Source of the DNA: VXRD01 sp965232265
GTDB lineage: Bacteria; Latescibacterota; UBA2968
Assembly (NCBI GenBank): GCA_965232265.1
Contig: CBDDPH010000002.1
Location: forward strand, 1,984,001-2,048,000
Direction: 5' to 3'
Length of the DNA stretch: 64,000 bases
Position numbers and translations under genes: made by a program
The notes under the pieces: model-generated
What the model saw: the letters and a program-made list of their open reading frames with translations, nothing else
The model's database searches: none
What the model was told of the DNA's origin: nothing
In this document: one piece after another, positions 42,574 to 52,699 of the stretch
How positions within the stretch are numbered: the first letter of the stretch is position 1
How the letters are laid out: each line of letters begins with the position of its first letter

Positions 42574-42749
42574 TGAAGTGTGAAGTGTGAAGGTATCCAC
42601 GAAGGGCACGAAGTTACACGAAGAGATCGTAGGGGCGCCCCCTCGCGGTCGCCTTTCATCTGCGTTCATCTGCGTTCATCTGCGGATACCTCTCAAGCAC
42701 TTGACATCCTGGATTCAAAACCGTATTTTCCGCATCAAAGGAGAACACT

Positions 42750-43499
42750 GTGTTTGAACCCAAGATGAAAACATTTTACGACACCCACGGCTATCTCGTC
42801 GTAAAAAACCTTTTCGCAAAAAAAGAACTCACCGACGTTATTCAGCGCACCGACGAGATGATAGCCGATCCAGATCGAGCACCGAAAGGCGTCTCAGTCG
42901 GCCTTGAAGGCAATACCGTAAAAGACACATCAAACCCAGAAGCGGAAAATCACAGTGTGCGCGTTCTCGCATTTGTCGTGCGCTTTGACCCCACCTATCG
43001 TCCCATTGCCAGACATCCCAAATTACTCGCACTCGTACGCGGCCTGATCGGACCGCGCATTCGCGTTTTTCGAGACCAGATGCTGCTCAAACCACCGGGC
43101 GGCCAGGCGAAACCACCGCATCAGGACCAGAGCTATTTTCGCGTACAACCCATCAACGGTCTCGTCACCGCCTGGATTGCCTTAGACGAGGCCACAAATA
43201 CCAATGGCTGTATGCGTTATGTACCCGGCTCACACAGACACGGCATCTTCGACATCACCCATGACCCGGACCGCCCCGTGCATCACGTACCCGATACAAA
43301 CAATATCGAACTCCCCGAATCCGTCGCCTGTCCCGTGCCCGCAGGATCTGTCATATTTCACCATGGCTGCACCCTGCACCACAGCGAAATCAATCACACA
43401 AACACATGGCGCAAAGCACTCATCCTCCACTACGCCACAACCGATTCTCGCTCTAAACGCGAACAACTCAACAGCGAAATCTCCCTTGAAATCGACTAA
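42750..43499 (+). CDS. Phytanoyl-CoA dioxygenase (PhyH) family protein
   Basis: Fe(II)/2-oxoglutarate oxygenase of 249 residues from GTG 42750 (AAAGGAG 6 nt upstream). N-terminal FYDTHGYLVVKNLF, iron-binding HQDQSYF near 125, second His in CTLHHSEIN near 215 and a 2-OG-binding Arg in WRKALILHY. PhyH proteins are greatly expanded in environmental Latescibacteria/Poribacteria-like genomes; substrates include small hydroxylatable acids and ectoine-type compounds. Substrate unknown. Confidence 0.88.
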   Translation: MFEPKMKTFYDTHGYLVVKNLFAKKELTDVIQRTDEMIADPDRAPKGVSVGLEGNTVKDTSNPEAENHSVRVLAFVVRFDPTYRPIARHPKLLALVRGLIGPRIRVFRDQMLLKPPGGQAKPPHQDQSYFRVQPINGLVTAWIALDEATNTNGCMRYVPGSHRHGIFDITHDPDRPVHHVPDTNNIELPESVACPVPAGSVIFHHGCTLHHSEINHTNTWRKALILHYATTDSRSKREQLNSEISLEID

Positions 43500-43588
43500 A
43501 TAAAGTCGCGTGTCGCCTTTTTCAATTTGCAACGCATTGTATCTTTGTAAGCAAAACATCAATCCCACATCCTCACCAGGAGACCACC

Positions 43589-44902
43589 ATGCGCCCGATT
43601 TGTCTCATCCTTCTGCTCCTCTTCACAGCCCCGGTTTATGCAAACGAGCATTACCGCGCTGCCGTAGATTCCCTACCCTCCAAAATCCCCGACCGCATAG
43701 TACTCAATTGGTCGGGAGATCCCACAACCACAGCATCGATCACCTGGCGCACCGACACGAGCATCACACAGGCCGAAGGTCAGATCGCAGAAGCCAAAGC
43801 CTCGGCCAATTTTGTCACATGGGCCAAGAGCGAAACAGCACGCACTGAAAAATGGGAACACAATGGCAATACTGCCCATTTCCATTCGGTCACATTCAAG
43901 GGTCTCAAACCCAACACCCTCTATGCCTATCGCGTGGGCAGTGGCGACATCTGGAGTTCCTGGTATCAATTTCGCACGGCCTCAACCGAACCCGATGACT
44001 TCACCTTCATCTACTTTGGCGATGCACAAAATAATTTGCTCGCCCTGTGGGCACGCACCATTCGCACCGCTGTGCTCGACGCGCCCCACGCCGACTTTAT
44101 CCTCCACGCAGGCGACCTCGTCAACCGCGCCAACAGAGACAGCGAATGGGAGGAATGGTTTGAGTCTGGCGACTGGATCCATGCAAAAATCCCCAGCATT
44201 CCTACGCCGGGGAATCACGAATACTATAAAAATGGGGTCACACGCCATCTATCTGTCCTATGGCGTCCGCATTTCACCCTGCCCGAAAATGGCCCCAAAG
44301 GCTTTGAGGAAACCATCTATTACATAGACTATCAGGGGGCGCGCATCATCTCACTCAATTCCAATGAGCGCCACAAAGAACAGGTCCCATGGCTGGAACA
44401 AGTGCTCAAAAACAACCCCCATAAATGGACCTTTGTCACATTCCATCACCCCGTCTATTCCGCGTCTGATGGCCGCGACAACAAAGACCTGCGCGAAGCC
44501 TGGAAACCCGTCTTTGACAAATACGCCGTCGATCTGGTGCTCCAGGGCCACGACCATACGTATGCCAGAGGGAACAACATCGGCAACGGCGTAACCATGC
44601 GCGACTCAACCAAAGGCACAGTTTATGTCGTATCGGTCAGCGGTCCCAAACAATACAAACTCAGAAAAGACCGCTGGATGACGCGCGGTGCGGAAAACAC
44701 ACAGCTTTATCAGGTCATTACTGTCTCTGGCGACACCCTGCACTACCGCGCAATGACCGCGGTGGGCGAACTCTACGATGCTTTTGATCTGGTCAAACAG
44801 ATGGGCAAACCCAACAAACTCATCGATCGCGCCCCCCAAGCTCCCGAACGCCGATGGGAAAATACCCTTGAAAAGAAAGACAAAGACGACAAAGTTTATT
44901 AG
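43589..44902 (+). CDS. Exported purple acid phosphatase-like metallophosphoesterase
   Basis: 437 residues with signal peptide about 1-18 (ends PVYA). A fibronectin-III-like domain (about 35-130) has the GLKPNTLYAYRVG strand. The metallophosphatase domain keeps all metal motifs: YFGDAQ, HAGDLVNR, TPGNHEYY, VTFHHPVY and GHDHTYAR. This is the PAP-like layout, so periplasmic or secreted phosphate-ester hydrolysis is likely. GGAGA precedes the start. Confidence 0.9.
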   Translation: MRPICLILLLLFTAPVYANEHYRAAVDSLPSKIPDRIVLNWSGDPTTTASITWRTDTSITQAEGQIAEAKASANFVTWAKSETARTEKWEHNGNTAHFHSVTFKGLKPNTLYAYRVGSGDIWSSWYQFRTASTEPDDFTFIYFGDAQNNLLALWARTIRTAVLDAPHADFILHAGDLVNRANRDSEWEEWFESGDWIHAKIPSIPTPGNHEYYKNGVTRHLSVLWRPHFTLPENGPKGFEETIYYIDYQGARIISLNSNERHKEQVPWLEQVLKNNPHKWTFVTFHHPVYSASDGRDNKDLREAWKPVFDKYAVDLVLQGHDHTYARGNNIGNGVTMRDSTKGTVYVVSVSGPKQYKLRKDRWMTRGAENTQLYQVITVSGDTLHYRAMTAVGELYDAFDLVKQMGKPNKLIDRAPQAPERRWENTLEKKDKDDKVY

Positions 44903-45252
44903 AAGCTGTTTGCGCTGGGAGCGCAGGCGTCTCGCCTGCATACCATCTATGGAGCGAGAGGTACATATCTTTCACCATACCGCCCATTCATCGCTCAAAA
45001 TTTACACTTTTTCGCCCTTCATCACTGGATAGCATCATCCCAGGGCAGGCTCTGCCCACCTGCGGATTTAAATTCACGTTGTGAACAGTGCCGCAATACT
45101 GCATATTTCAGACAAAATGAGGTGCTTGGGCTTCTTTTTTTGTAATATGTGGCTCAATTTTTGGATAATGGCGTTTTCTGGCCTGATATTTGCTTGTGGT
45201 CTGTGTGTTCCGTGTTCTAAAACAGACCACCCTCAGACTCAGGGCAACCCGC
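44903..45252. other. Intergenic region without a gene
   Basis: Contains GCGCAGGCGTCTCGCCTGCA and CATCACTGGATAGCATCAT-type sequence; the latter recurs at about 47128 (TTATCACTGGATAGAACCGT), so it is another dispersed repeat. No RNA gene or coding region seen. Confidence 0.5.
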
Positions 45253-46173
45253 ATGGGAAAATACGATACCATCTCCAAACGTCTCATCCAGACCTATCCA
45301 CATGATTTTATACGCTTTACGCTCCAACGGGACGATGTCGAGTTTCTCGCGCTCCTCGACACAGAACAACCCACCATTGACGCACACCGCACAGATAGCT
45401 TTATCCATGCTCGAATCGGCGATGAAGAAGTATTGCTTCACTATGAGTTTCAAACCACCGACAGTACCGATCCCCCCATGCCGCGTCGCATGGCGGGTTA
45501 TATTGGTCGCGCGATTGAGCAGTATGAGGAGCCCATCCATTCCACAGTCATTTATTTGCGTCCCGATACCGGGCACAACGATCCGGGGCACCACATCCAG
45601 TCGCGTTATGGCTACGAGATTGTGATTCAATATCAGGTGATCAGACTAATAGAGGTAGAAGGACAGCGCGCCCTCAATGCGGGTCATTCGGGCTTGATCC
45701 CATTTGCATCCTTGATGAAGCCGCCCGAAGGGATGGGTTCTGATGCGTGGTTTGGTGCGTGTGTTGACCGCGTACGAGACCTGCCGCTGGATGAATCAGC
45801 CAAGCGCGATTTTCTTGCTGGTCTGTCGGTTTTGGGTGGGTTGGTGCATGATCGTGACCTGATTTCTAATCTTCTTTCAAAGGAGGGGTTGATGGATCTC
45901 ATTCGGGAATCATCTTTTGCCCAGTACCTGCTTGAGCAAGAGATAGAGGAAAACAAAGAACAATGGCTCAAGCAGGGCATTGAACAAGGGGAAAGAAAAA
46001 GCACGCTTGCAGGTCTTCTGGATGTGTTGGCGATTCGATTTGATCTGCCTGAAGCAGATCTCCTATCTGATCGCCTTGCAACCATTGATGATTTGCAACA
46101 CCTCAAGCAGTTGCACCGTGCGGCGGTCCAGGTGTCCAGCCTTGAGGCATTTGAACAGCTGTTAGATGCCTGA
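45253..46173 (+). CDS. Rpn-family recombination-promoting nuclease/putative transposase (PD-(D/E)XK)
   Basis: 306 residues from ATG 45253; the frame is open upstream to 45190. N-terminal nuclease domain MGKYDTISKRLIQTYPHDFI with the PD-(D/E)XK core DEEVLLHYEFQT near 60 and RRMAGYIGRAIEQY near 85. A helical linker (EQEIEENKEQWLKQGIEQGE near 220-240) and a DUF4351-like tail follow. Related Rpn proteins cut DNA and promote RecA-independent recombination, and some act in phage defence. It stands next to an AbiC-like gene. Confidence 0.8.
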   Translation: MGKYDTISKRLIQTYPHDFIRFTLQRDDVEFLALLDTEQPTIDAHRTDSFIHARIGDEEVLLHYEFQTTDSTDPPMPRRMAGYIGRAIEQYEEPIHSTVIYLRPDTGHNDPGHHIQSRYGYEIVIQYQVIRLIEVEGQRALNAGHSGLIPFASLMKPPEGMGSDAWFGACVDRVRDLPLDESAKRDFLAGLSVLGGLVHDRDLISNLLSKEGLMDLIRESSFAQYLLEQEIEENKEQWLKQGIEQGERKSTLAGLLDVLAIRFDLPEADLLSDRLATIDDLQHLKQLHRAAVQVSSLEAFEQLLDA

Positions 46174-46207
46174 CGCGATTTCCCACCATCAAATAGCCAC
46201 AGAAAAT

Positions 46208-46232
46208 GTAGGGGCGAAAAATTTTTCGCCCC
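46208..46232. repeat. REP-like palindrome copy 5
   Basis: GTAGGGGCGAAAAATTTTTC then GCCCC; closest to a perfect copy. Confidence 0.75.
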
Positions 46233-46255
46233 GCCATGCGAACAAATAAAAAAAT

Positions 46256-46301
46256 CCGCTCACAAAAAACCACTCGCCATACCTTCAGTGAGCGGTTTTT
46301 T
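46256..46301 (+). terminator. Terminator between rpn-like and AbiC-like genes
   Basis: CCGCTCAC (46256-46263) pairs with GTGAGCGG (46288-46295) before six T; an inner AACCACTC/GAGCGGTT pairing is an alternative. Confidence 0.65.
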
Positions 46302-46382
46302 AGGTTATGATACAGGGTCAAATAGGTATTAATTCAGGATTCGAATTAGCCAAAAGCACCTTCAGCCTATAAATCAGTCTGT

Positions 46383-47072
46383 TCATCTTTCAGGCACATA
46401 AGACAGGTCCTTCAAGAGGGCGTATTTTTCAATCAAAATTTTGAATTCGGCTCCTGTTTCATGTGATCTATGAAAAGAAAGAACGCCTAATTCAGCAGTT
46501 GACATTTGGGCGCGGATGAGGTCGACGTAGAAACTCTTTTTTATTATGTCATCACTTTGTTGGTCAACAAATTTGATGATATTGTAAAAGTGGGAAAAAT
46601 AACGGCCAACATGCGATTGGTGCTCATCAAAGAACGCATTACGGTCTGCTCCGTCATTAAGTTGCCTGAGTGCATAAATAAAGTAATCTCTCCCTGAATA
46701 TGTTATCGGCTGATTATCAACAGTACTGCTAAACTTTATAGAATTGACAATCTCGTTATGCAGGCCAAAAAGCTGAAAAAAAGAACTCTCAAAATTTTGT
46801 TTCTGTAGAATTTCCTTTTGATCCTTCAATTCCGTCCGTTGATGCTCAAGTTCCTCTCTTTGCAATAGTATTGCCCAAATAACACCTGCAAAAGCCAATC
46901 CAGCAAACAGCGTATTAAGGGCCCCAAATGAGTCTCCAAATTTCCCTCTATTATTTTCTAAAGTCCATTCTGTGCCCCAAATAATATATCCATACCCTAT
47001 ACAAACGACGAATATCGTTAAAAATACGAACAATGGCCAATACCGCCTGAAAAAATATAATCGTTGATTCAT
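46383..47072 (-). CDS. Putative phage abortive infection protein (AbiC-like)
   Basis: 229 residues from ATG 47072 (GAGGAGGGG upstream). Two N-terminal membrane helices (about 12-33 and 47-67) are followed by a coiled coil (REELEHQRTELKDQKEILQK, about 71-95). The conserved QNFESSFFQLFGLHNEIV opens the cytosolic domain. That order matches the putative AbiC family (PF16872), whose members abort phage infection by an unknown mechanism. Composition is more AT-rich than neighbours, a sign of transfer. Confidence 0.75.
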   Translation of the reverse strand: MNQRLYFFRRYWPLFVFLTIFVVCIGYGYIIWGTEWTLENNRGKFGDSFGALNTLFAGLAFAGVIWAILLQREELEHQRTELKDQKEILQKQNFESSFFQLFGLHNEIVNSIKFSSTVDNQPITYSGRDYFIYALRQLNDGADRNAFFDEHQSHVGRYFSHFYNIIKFVDQQSDDIIKKSFYVDLIRAQMSTAELGVLSFHRSHETGAEFKILIEKYALLKDLSYVPER

Positions 47073-47245
47073 CTACCCCTCCTCAATAAAGTATAATCGG
47101 CACGAACACCTACCATCACCCTCTTATCACTGGATAGAACCGTTCCAGTGCCGGCTCTGCTCATCCTTACATCATGACCCGCTTGCCGGCTGCTGCCCGC
47201 AAAGGCAGGGTTGCGGGCAAGCAGGTCCCAATTTAGACGATATTC

Positions 47246-49342
<2,097 letters not shown>

Positions 49343-49660
49343 AGTGGGTTCCTTTCTCGAAGATGGTGTGACGGGTCTCACTGTGCTAGTCTTCATTGTG
49401 CGACCTCCTCCTTGCTGTTGTGGTGATAACAGGTTATATTTGGGTTCAGAGTGGGGTGCGGTTGCCCAACCGTTCCTATCTCTGTATTCTCGGCGGAGGG
49501 CTTTTATGGCTTCCCAACCGATAGCCCTCCGCTCTGCCTGTGCTGAATACAGCAGACAGGCATCCCCGCAGCCATCATCTATGCCTGCGAGATTTTTTTG
49601 TTTATGCCATCTCTATCCCTCCAATCGTAGTTGCGTGGATTTCACATTGCCGTTTGAAAC

Positions 49661-49684
49661 GGGCGAAAGATTTTTCACCCCTAC
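49661..49684. repeat. REP-like palindrome copy 6
   Basis: GGGCGAAAGATTTTTCACCC then CTAC. Confidence 0.65.
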
Positions 49685-49698
49685 CTGGCATTGGCGGT

Positions 49699-49722
49699 GG
49701 GCGAAAGATTTTTCACCCCTAC
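49699..49722. repeat. REP-like palindrome copy 7
   Basis: GGGCGAAAGATTTTTCACCC then CTAC; 38 bp from copy 6, making a tandem pair. Confidence 0.65.
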
Positions 49723-49962
49723 AATTCGTGAACTGCTGGTGCGTGGGGTACAACGAGCCGTTTATCAGGCTCGTTCACCGTCGCAGTCATGCTCGATTGA
49801 ACTGGCCCCACATTACCCACTTGTGGGGCAGGCTCTGAAAGACGGCCAGTCCTGCTCGGAGCGGTTTACAACTGCGTCAGCAGTTCATTACTCGCCTTCA
49901 TACCCCGTTCCGTGGATCAGCCCGCCGTTTTACTGTTTTGTCGTGTACTTTGCAAAACGGGC

Positions 49963-50001
49963 AAAAAAATACCGAGTGTCACAAAGCCTATGACACTCGG
50001 T
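49963..50001 (-). terminator. Terminator of the candidate ncRNA
   Basis: ACCGAGTGTCA (minus-strand 50001-49991) pairs with TGACACTCGGT (49981-49971), followed on the minus strand by ATTTTTTT. Perfect 11-bp stem with a 9-nt loop. Confidence 0.85.
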
Positions 50002-50164
50002 TCATTTTTCATTGGCCGGCCAAATGCCATAGGCTGCGTACTTAGACCCAAGTAGAGATCAAGCTCGGTCCTTTCGGAGACCGAAACCATAGCATTCAGC
50101 CGGCAGGAAGTTATACAGACTTTACCGCGGCTGCTTCCTGCCGGTCACTTAGGTTTAAATACGC
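49968..50164 (-). ncRNA. Candidate structured small RNA (about 195 nt), family not recognised
   Basis: No ORF, but strong structure between a promoter and a terminator on the minus strand. In order: a perfect 11-bp hairpin CCGGCAGGAAG/CTTCCTGCCGG (50144-50100, 23-nt loop); then an enclosing stem AATGCTATGG/CCTATGGCATT (50096-50087 with 50033-50023) around two hairpins, TCGGTC/GACCGA (50084-50065) and TACTT/AAGTA (50054-50039), which together form a three-way junction. The palindrome TTGGCCGGCCAA (50012-50023) and a terminator hairpin follow. I tried SRP, 6S, tmRNA and RNase P and none fits. Expression and homologues are unknown. Confidence 0.55.
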
Positions 50165-50170
50165 GCCATT

Positions 50171-50198
50171 AGAATAAGACATTGACAAGCCTTGTCAA
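50171..50198 (-). promoter_or_regulatory. Promoter of the candidate ncRNA with palindromic operator
   Basis: Consensus TTGACA (50198-50193) and TATTCT (50176-50171) with a 16-nt spacer on the minus strand. The 17-bp perfect palindrome TTGACAAG-G-CTTGTCAA (50182-50198) covers the -35 box, so a dimeric repressor or activator probably acts here. Confidence 0.65.
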
Positions 50199-50236
50199 CT
50201 CAAAAATTTCCCATAAGCTCCTTTTTTAATGGTTGC

Positions 50237-50262
50237 GAGGGGCGAAAGATTTTTCGCCCCTA
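50237..50262. repeat. REP-like palindrome copy 8
   Basis: GAGGGGCGAAAGATTTTTCG then CCCCTAC. Confidence 0.7.
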
Positions 50263-50277
50263 CATCGCATTGGTGGT

Positions 50278-50302
50278 GGGCGAAAGATCTTGCGGCCCTA
50301 CG
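50278..50302. repeat. REP-like palindrome copy 9 (degenerate)
   Basis: GGGCGAAAGATCTTGCGGCC then CTAC. Confidence 0.55.
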
Positions 50303-50321
50303 TGGTTGTGATCTGTGTTTA

Positions 50322-51407
50322 TCAGTGTTCATCGGTGGTTGCATCCCGCGCGATATCCACTTCGCGCCCTTCCTCCTCACTGCGATAAATCCCATCCAGA
50401 ATCGCCATTACTTGCAGCGACTGCTCCGCCGGTACGGGCGACGGTCTGCCCTCTGCAATCGCCTCGGCAAACGTCATGCATTCCAGCGCGTGCGCCTTGG
50501 CGAGATCGCCCGTATCTCGCAATGCGTATTTGTTATGTTGCTGCGTTTTGGAATCCGAATAATAAATCTCACAACTCGGCAAGTGTGCCCCACCCTTCGT
50601 CCCGTAAAGCCATATCTGCCGTTCTGACGGGGGACCTTGATGCAACATCCAGCTCGTCTCTATAATAAGCGAAGCCCCATTTTCAAACCGCACAAAAGCC
50701 GCCGCAAAATCCTCCACATCAAATTCTTTGGGAATCGCACCACCGCTGCGCCCCATTGTACTGAATGCGCCCTCCTGATGTGCCAACTCCGCCTTCGCCA
50801 CACCCGTTACAGCTACGGGATGGGGATTGCCCATCAACCACAGGGTCAAATCCAGAACGTGAACACCAATGTCGATACACGGCCCACCCCCACTGTGCTT
50901 TTTCATAATAAAACCCGGCCGCGCAGGCACGCCCGACCGCCGCAACATCCAGCACCGTGCGTGATACACATTGCCCAAAACCCCAGTATCCACTTCCCGC
51001 TTCATCGCCAGAGATGATCCCGCAAACCGCGACGACTGCGCGCACATCAACAACTTGCCCGACCGGTCGCGTGCAGCAATCATGTCTTTCACCAACTGCG
51101 GACTGGGTGCCAGTGGCTTTTCACAAATCACGTGTTTGCCCGCATCCAGCGCACCGATGGATAGCGGCGCGTGATAATTATTTGGGGTACACACATCCAC
51201 AATATCGATCTCGGGATCGGCAAACAAATCTTCCGGATTCACATACAGCTTTTTCACACCGTATTCTTCACCCCAATCCTTCAGTACTTCTTCGCTAATA
51301 TCGCTTCCAGCCACCAATTCGGCGTGTTCCGAAGCTTGCCAACCCGGAACATGCGTCCGCGCAATACCTCCCACCCCGACAATACCCACCTTCAATTTAT
51401 CTGCCAT
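50322..51407 (-). CDS. Gfo/Idh/MocA-family NAD(P)-dependent oxidoreductase
   Basis: 361-residue sugar or polyol dehydrogenase. Rossmann motif GIVGVGGIARTH at the N-terminus, DVCTPNNYHAPLSIGAL near 70, catalytic Lys in CEKPLAPS near 95, and GGGPCIDIGVHVLDLTLWL near 170-188 with the usual Asp/His pair. C-terminal substrate sheet present. GGAGG upstream on its strand. Specific sugar not determinable; it lies beside a PLP aldolase-like gene of opposite orientation. Confidence 0.92.
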   Translation of the reverse strand: MADKLKVGIVGVGGIARTHVPGWQASEHAELVAGSDISEEVLKDWGEEYGVKKLYVNPEDLFADPEIDIVDVCTPNNYHAPLSIGALDAGKHVICEKPLAPSPQLVKDMIAARDRSGKLLMCAQSSRFAGSSLAMKREVDTGVLGNVYHARCWMLRRSGVPARPGFIMKKHSGGGPCIDIGVHVLDLTLWLMGNPHPVAVTGVAKAELAHQEGAFSTMGRSGGAIPKEFDVEDFAAAFVRFENGASLIIETSWMLHQGPPSERQIWLYGTKGGAHLPSCEIYYSDSKTQQHNKYALRDTGDLAKAHALECMTFAEAIAEGRPSPVPAEQSLQVMAILDGIYRSEEEGREVDIARDATTDEH

Positions 51408-51450
51408 TTTGCCTCCTCAGTTAAATTAACGACCAACCCAACATCACAAC

Positions 51451-51477
51451 GACGGGCGAAAAATTTTTAGCCCTACA
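51451..51477. repeat. REP-like palindrome copy 10
   Basis: GACGGGCGAAAAATTTTTAG then CCCTAC, in the 225-bp gap between divergent genes. Confidence 0.65.
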
Positions 51478-51632
51478 TCAAATAACAAAACAACCTGCAC
51501 ATTGTCAACGCAGACCCCTTTCGCTATCGGCGAATTAACCTATTTACAACCGCTTGACGCCCCTCCCTGACCAACGTACATTGCCTATTCTCGCACAACA
51601 CCATCTTTCACCTTTTAATAACAGATATTGCC

Positions 51633-52679
51633 ATGACCATACATGACCTCGACACGCCCGCGCTCACCATCGACCTCGATATCCTCGAAAAAAATATTCG
51701 AGAAACGCAAGAGGCATGCGACAAATGGGACATTCCCCTGCGCGTACACACCAAAACGCACAAAATCCCCGAAATTGCCAGAATGCAACTCGCTGCGGGA
51801 GCCATTGGCATAGTCTGCCAAAAAGTGGGCGAAGCCGAAGCCATGGTTGAAGCGGGCATTCACGACATCCTCATTCCCTACAATATCGTCGGCCCCATCA
51901 AAGTCAAACGCCTCGCCGAACTGTGTAAACGCGCCACCATGACCGTCGCTGTCGATTCGGAAATCACCGCACAGGGGCTATCCGATGGCGCAACAGCAAA
52001 CGATGCCACCGTCAACATCCTCATCGAATGCGACACCGGTGGCAATCGCTGCGGCGTACAATCGCCCAAAGCCGCGCTTGAACTCGCGCAAAAAGTGACA
52101 ACCATGCCCGGCCTTCAGTTCCAGGGCATCATGACCTATCCCAGTCACGAACGCGCCAAAGACTTCATCGACCAAACGCGCGACCTGCTTCAAAGCGCGG
52201 GCATCGCGCTCAACACCATCAGCGGAGGTGGCACGGGCTCTGCCGAAGTCTCCAAAGCCATTGGCTGCACCGAAACCCGCATTGGATCCTACGTCTTTGA
52301 AGGCCTGCGCCGCATCAACCGCGAACACAATCCGCCCAACCCCATCACCTGTGCCGAACGCATGATTGTCACCATCGTCAGCACACCCACACCCGACCGC
52401 GTCATCATCGACGGTGGGCAAAAAACATTCACCAGTTATGCCCCCACCCCTTATGGACACATCGTTGAACACCCCAATGCCAAAATCTACGGCATGTCCG
52501 TAGAACACGGTCACGTCGATGTCTCAGAATGCAACCACACCTTCACCGTAGGCGACCGCCTCTCTGTCATTCCCCTGCACCAGGGCATGACCACCAACCT
52601 CCACGACGAAGTCTATGCCGTGCGAAATGGCAAGGTAGAACACCTATGGAAAGTTGCTGGACGCGGTAAAGTGCAATAA
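51633..52679 (+). CDS. D-threonine aldolase/D-serine dehydratase-like PLP enzyme
   Basis: 348 residues, fold-type III (alanine-racemase-like barrel). N-terminal DLDTPALTIDLDILEKNI, PLP lysine in RVHTKTHK near 40-47, ECDTGGNRCGVQ near 132, SGGGTGSAE near 195. C-terminal metal-binding region VIPLHQGMTTNLHDEVY near 320 supplies His and Asp for a divalent metal. The family cleaves D-threonine or 3-hydroxy-D-aspartate or dehydrates D-serine. The beta-helix gene begins 20 bp downstream, so the two are probably one operon. Confidence 0.9.
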   Translation: MTIHDLDTPALTIDLDILEKNIRETQEACDKWDIPLRVHTKTHKIPEIARMQLAAGAIGIVCQKVGEAEAMVEAGIHDILIPYNIVGPIKVKRLAELCKRATMTVAVDSEITAQGLSDGATANDATVNILIECDTGGNRCGVQSPKAALELAQKVTTMPGLQFQGIMTYPSHERAKDFIDQTRDLLQSAGIALNTISGGGTGSAEVSKAIGCTETRIGSYVFEGLRRINREHNPPNPITCAERMIVTIVSTPTPDRVIIDGGQKTFTSYAPTPYGHIVEHPNAKIYGMSVEHGHVDVSECNHTFTVGDRLSVIPLHQGMTTNLHDEVYAVRNGKVEHLWKVAGRGKVQ

Positions 52680-52699
52680 AAAACATATAGGGAAAAGCC

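Larger units (their letters stand above)
49343..49962. other. Gene-poor region with REP-like copies
   Basis: No convincing coding region. Contains the promoter region of the surface-protein gene (its GGAGGTCGCACAATGAAGAC lies at about 49390-49410) and two REP-like copies, at 49661-49684 and 49699-49722. Confidence 0.55.

Noticed and set aside
49968..50164. Signal recognition particle RNA or 16S-like match in the candidate ncRNA
   Set aside because: GGAAGCAGCC recalls SRP helix 8 and GCAGCCGCGGTAA matches the 16S 530 loop, but the SRP GGAA tetraloop and surrounding helices are absent and no other rRNA sequence is present; taken as chance.
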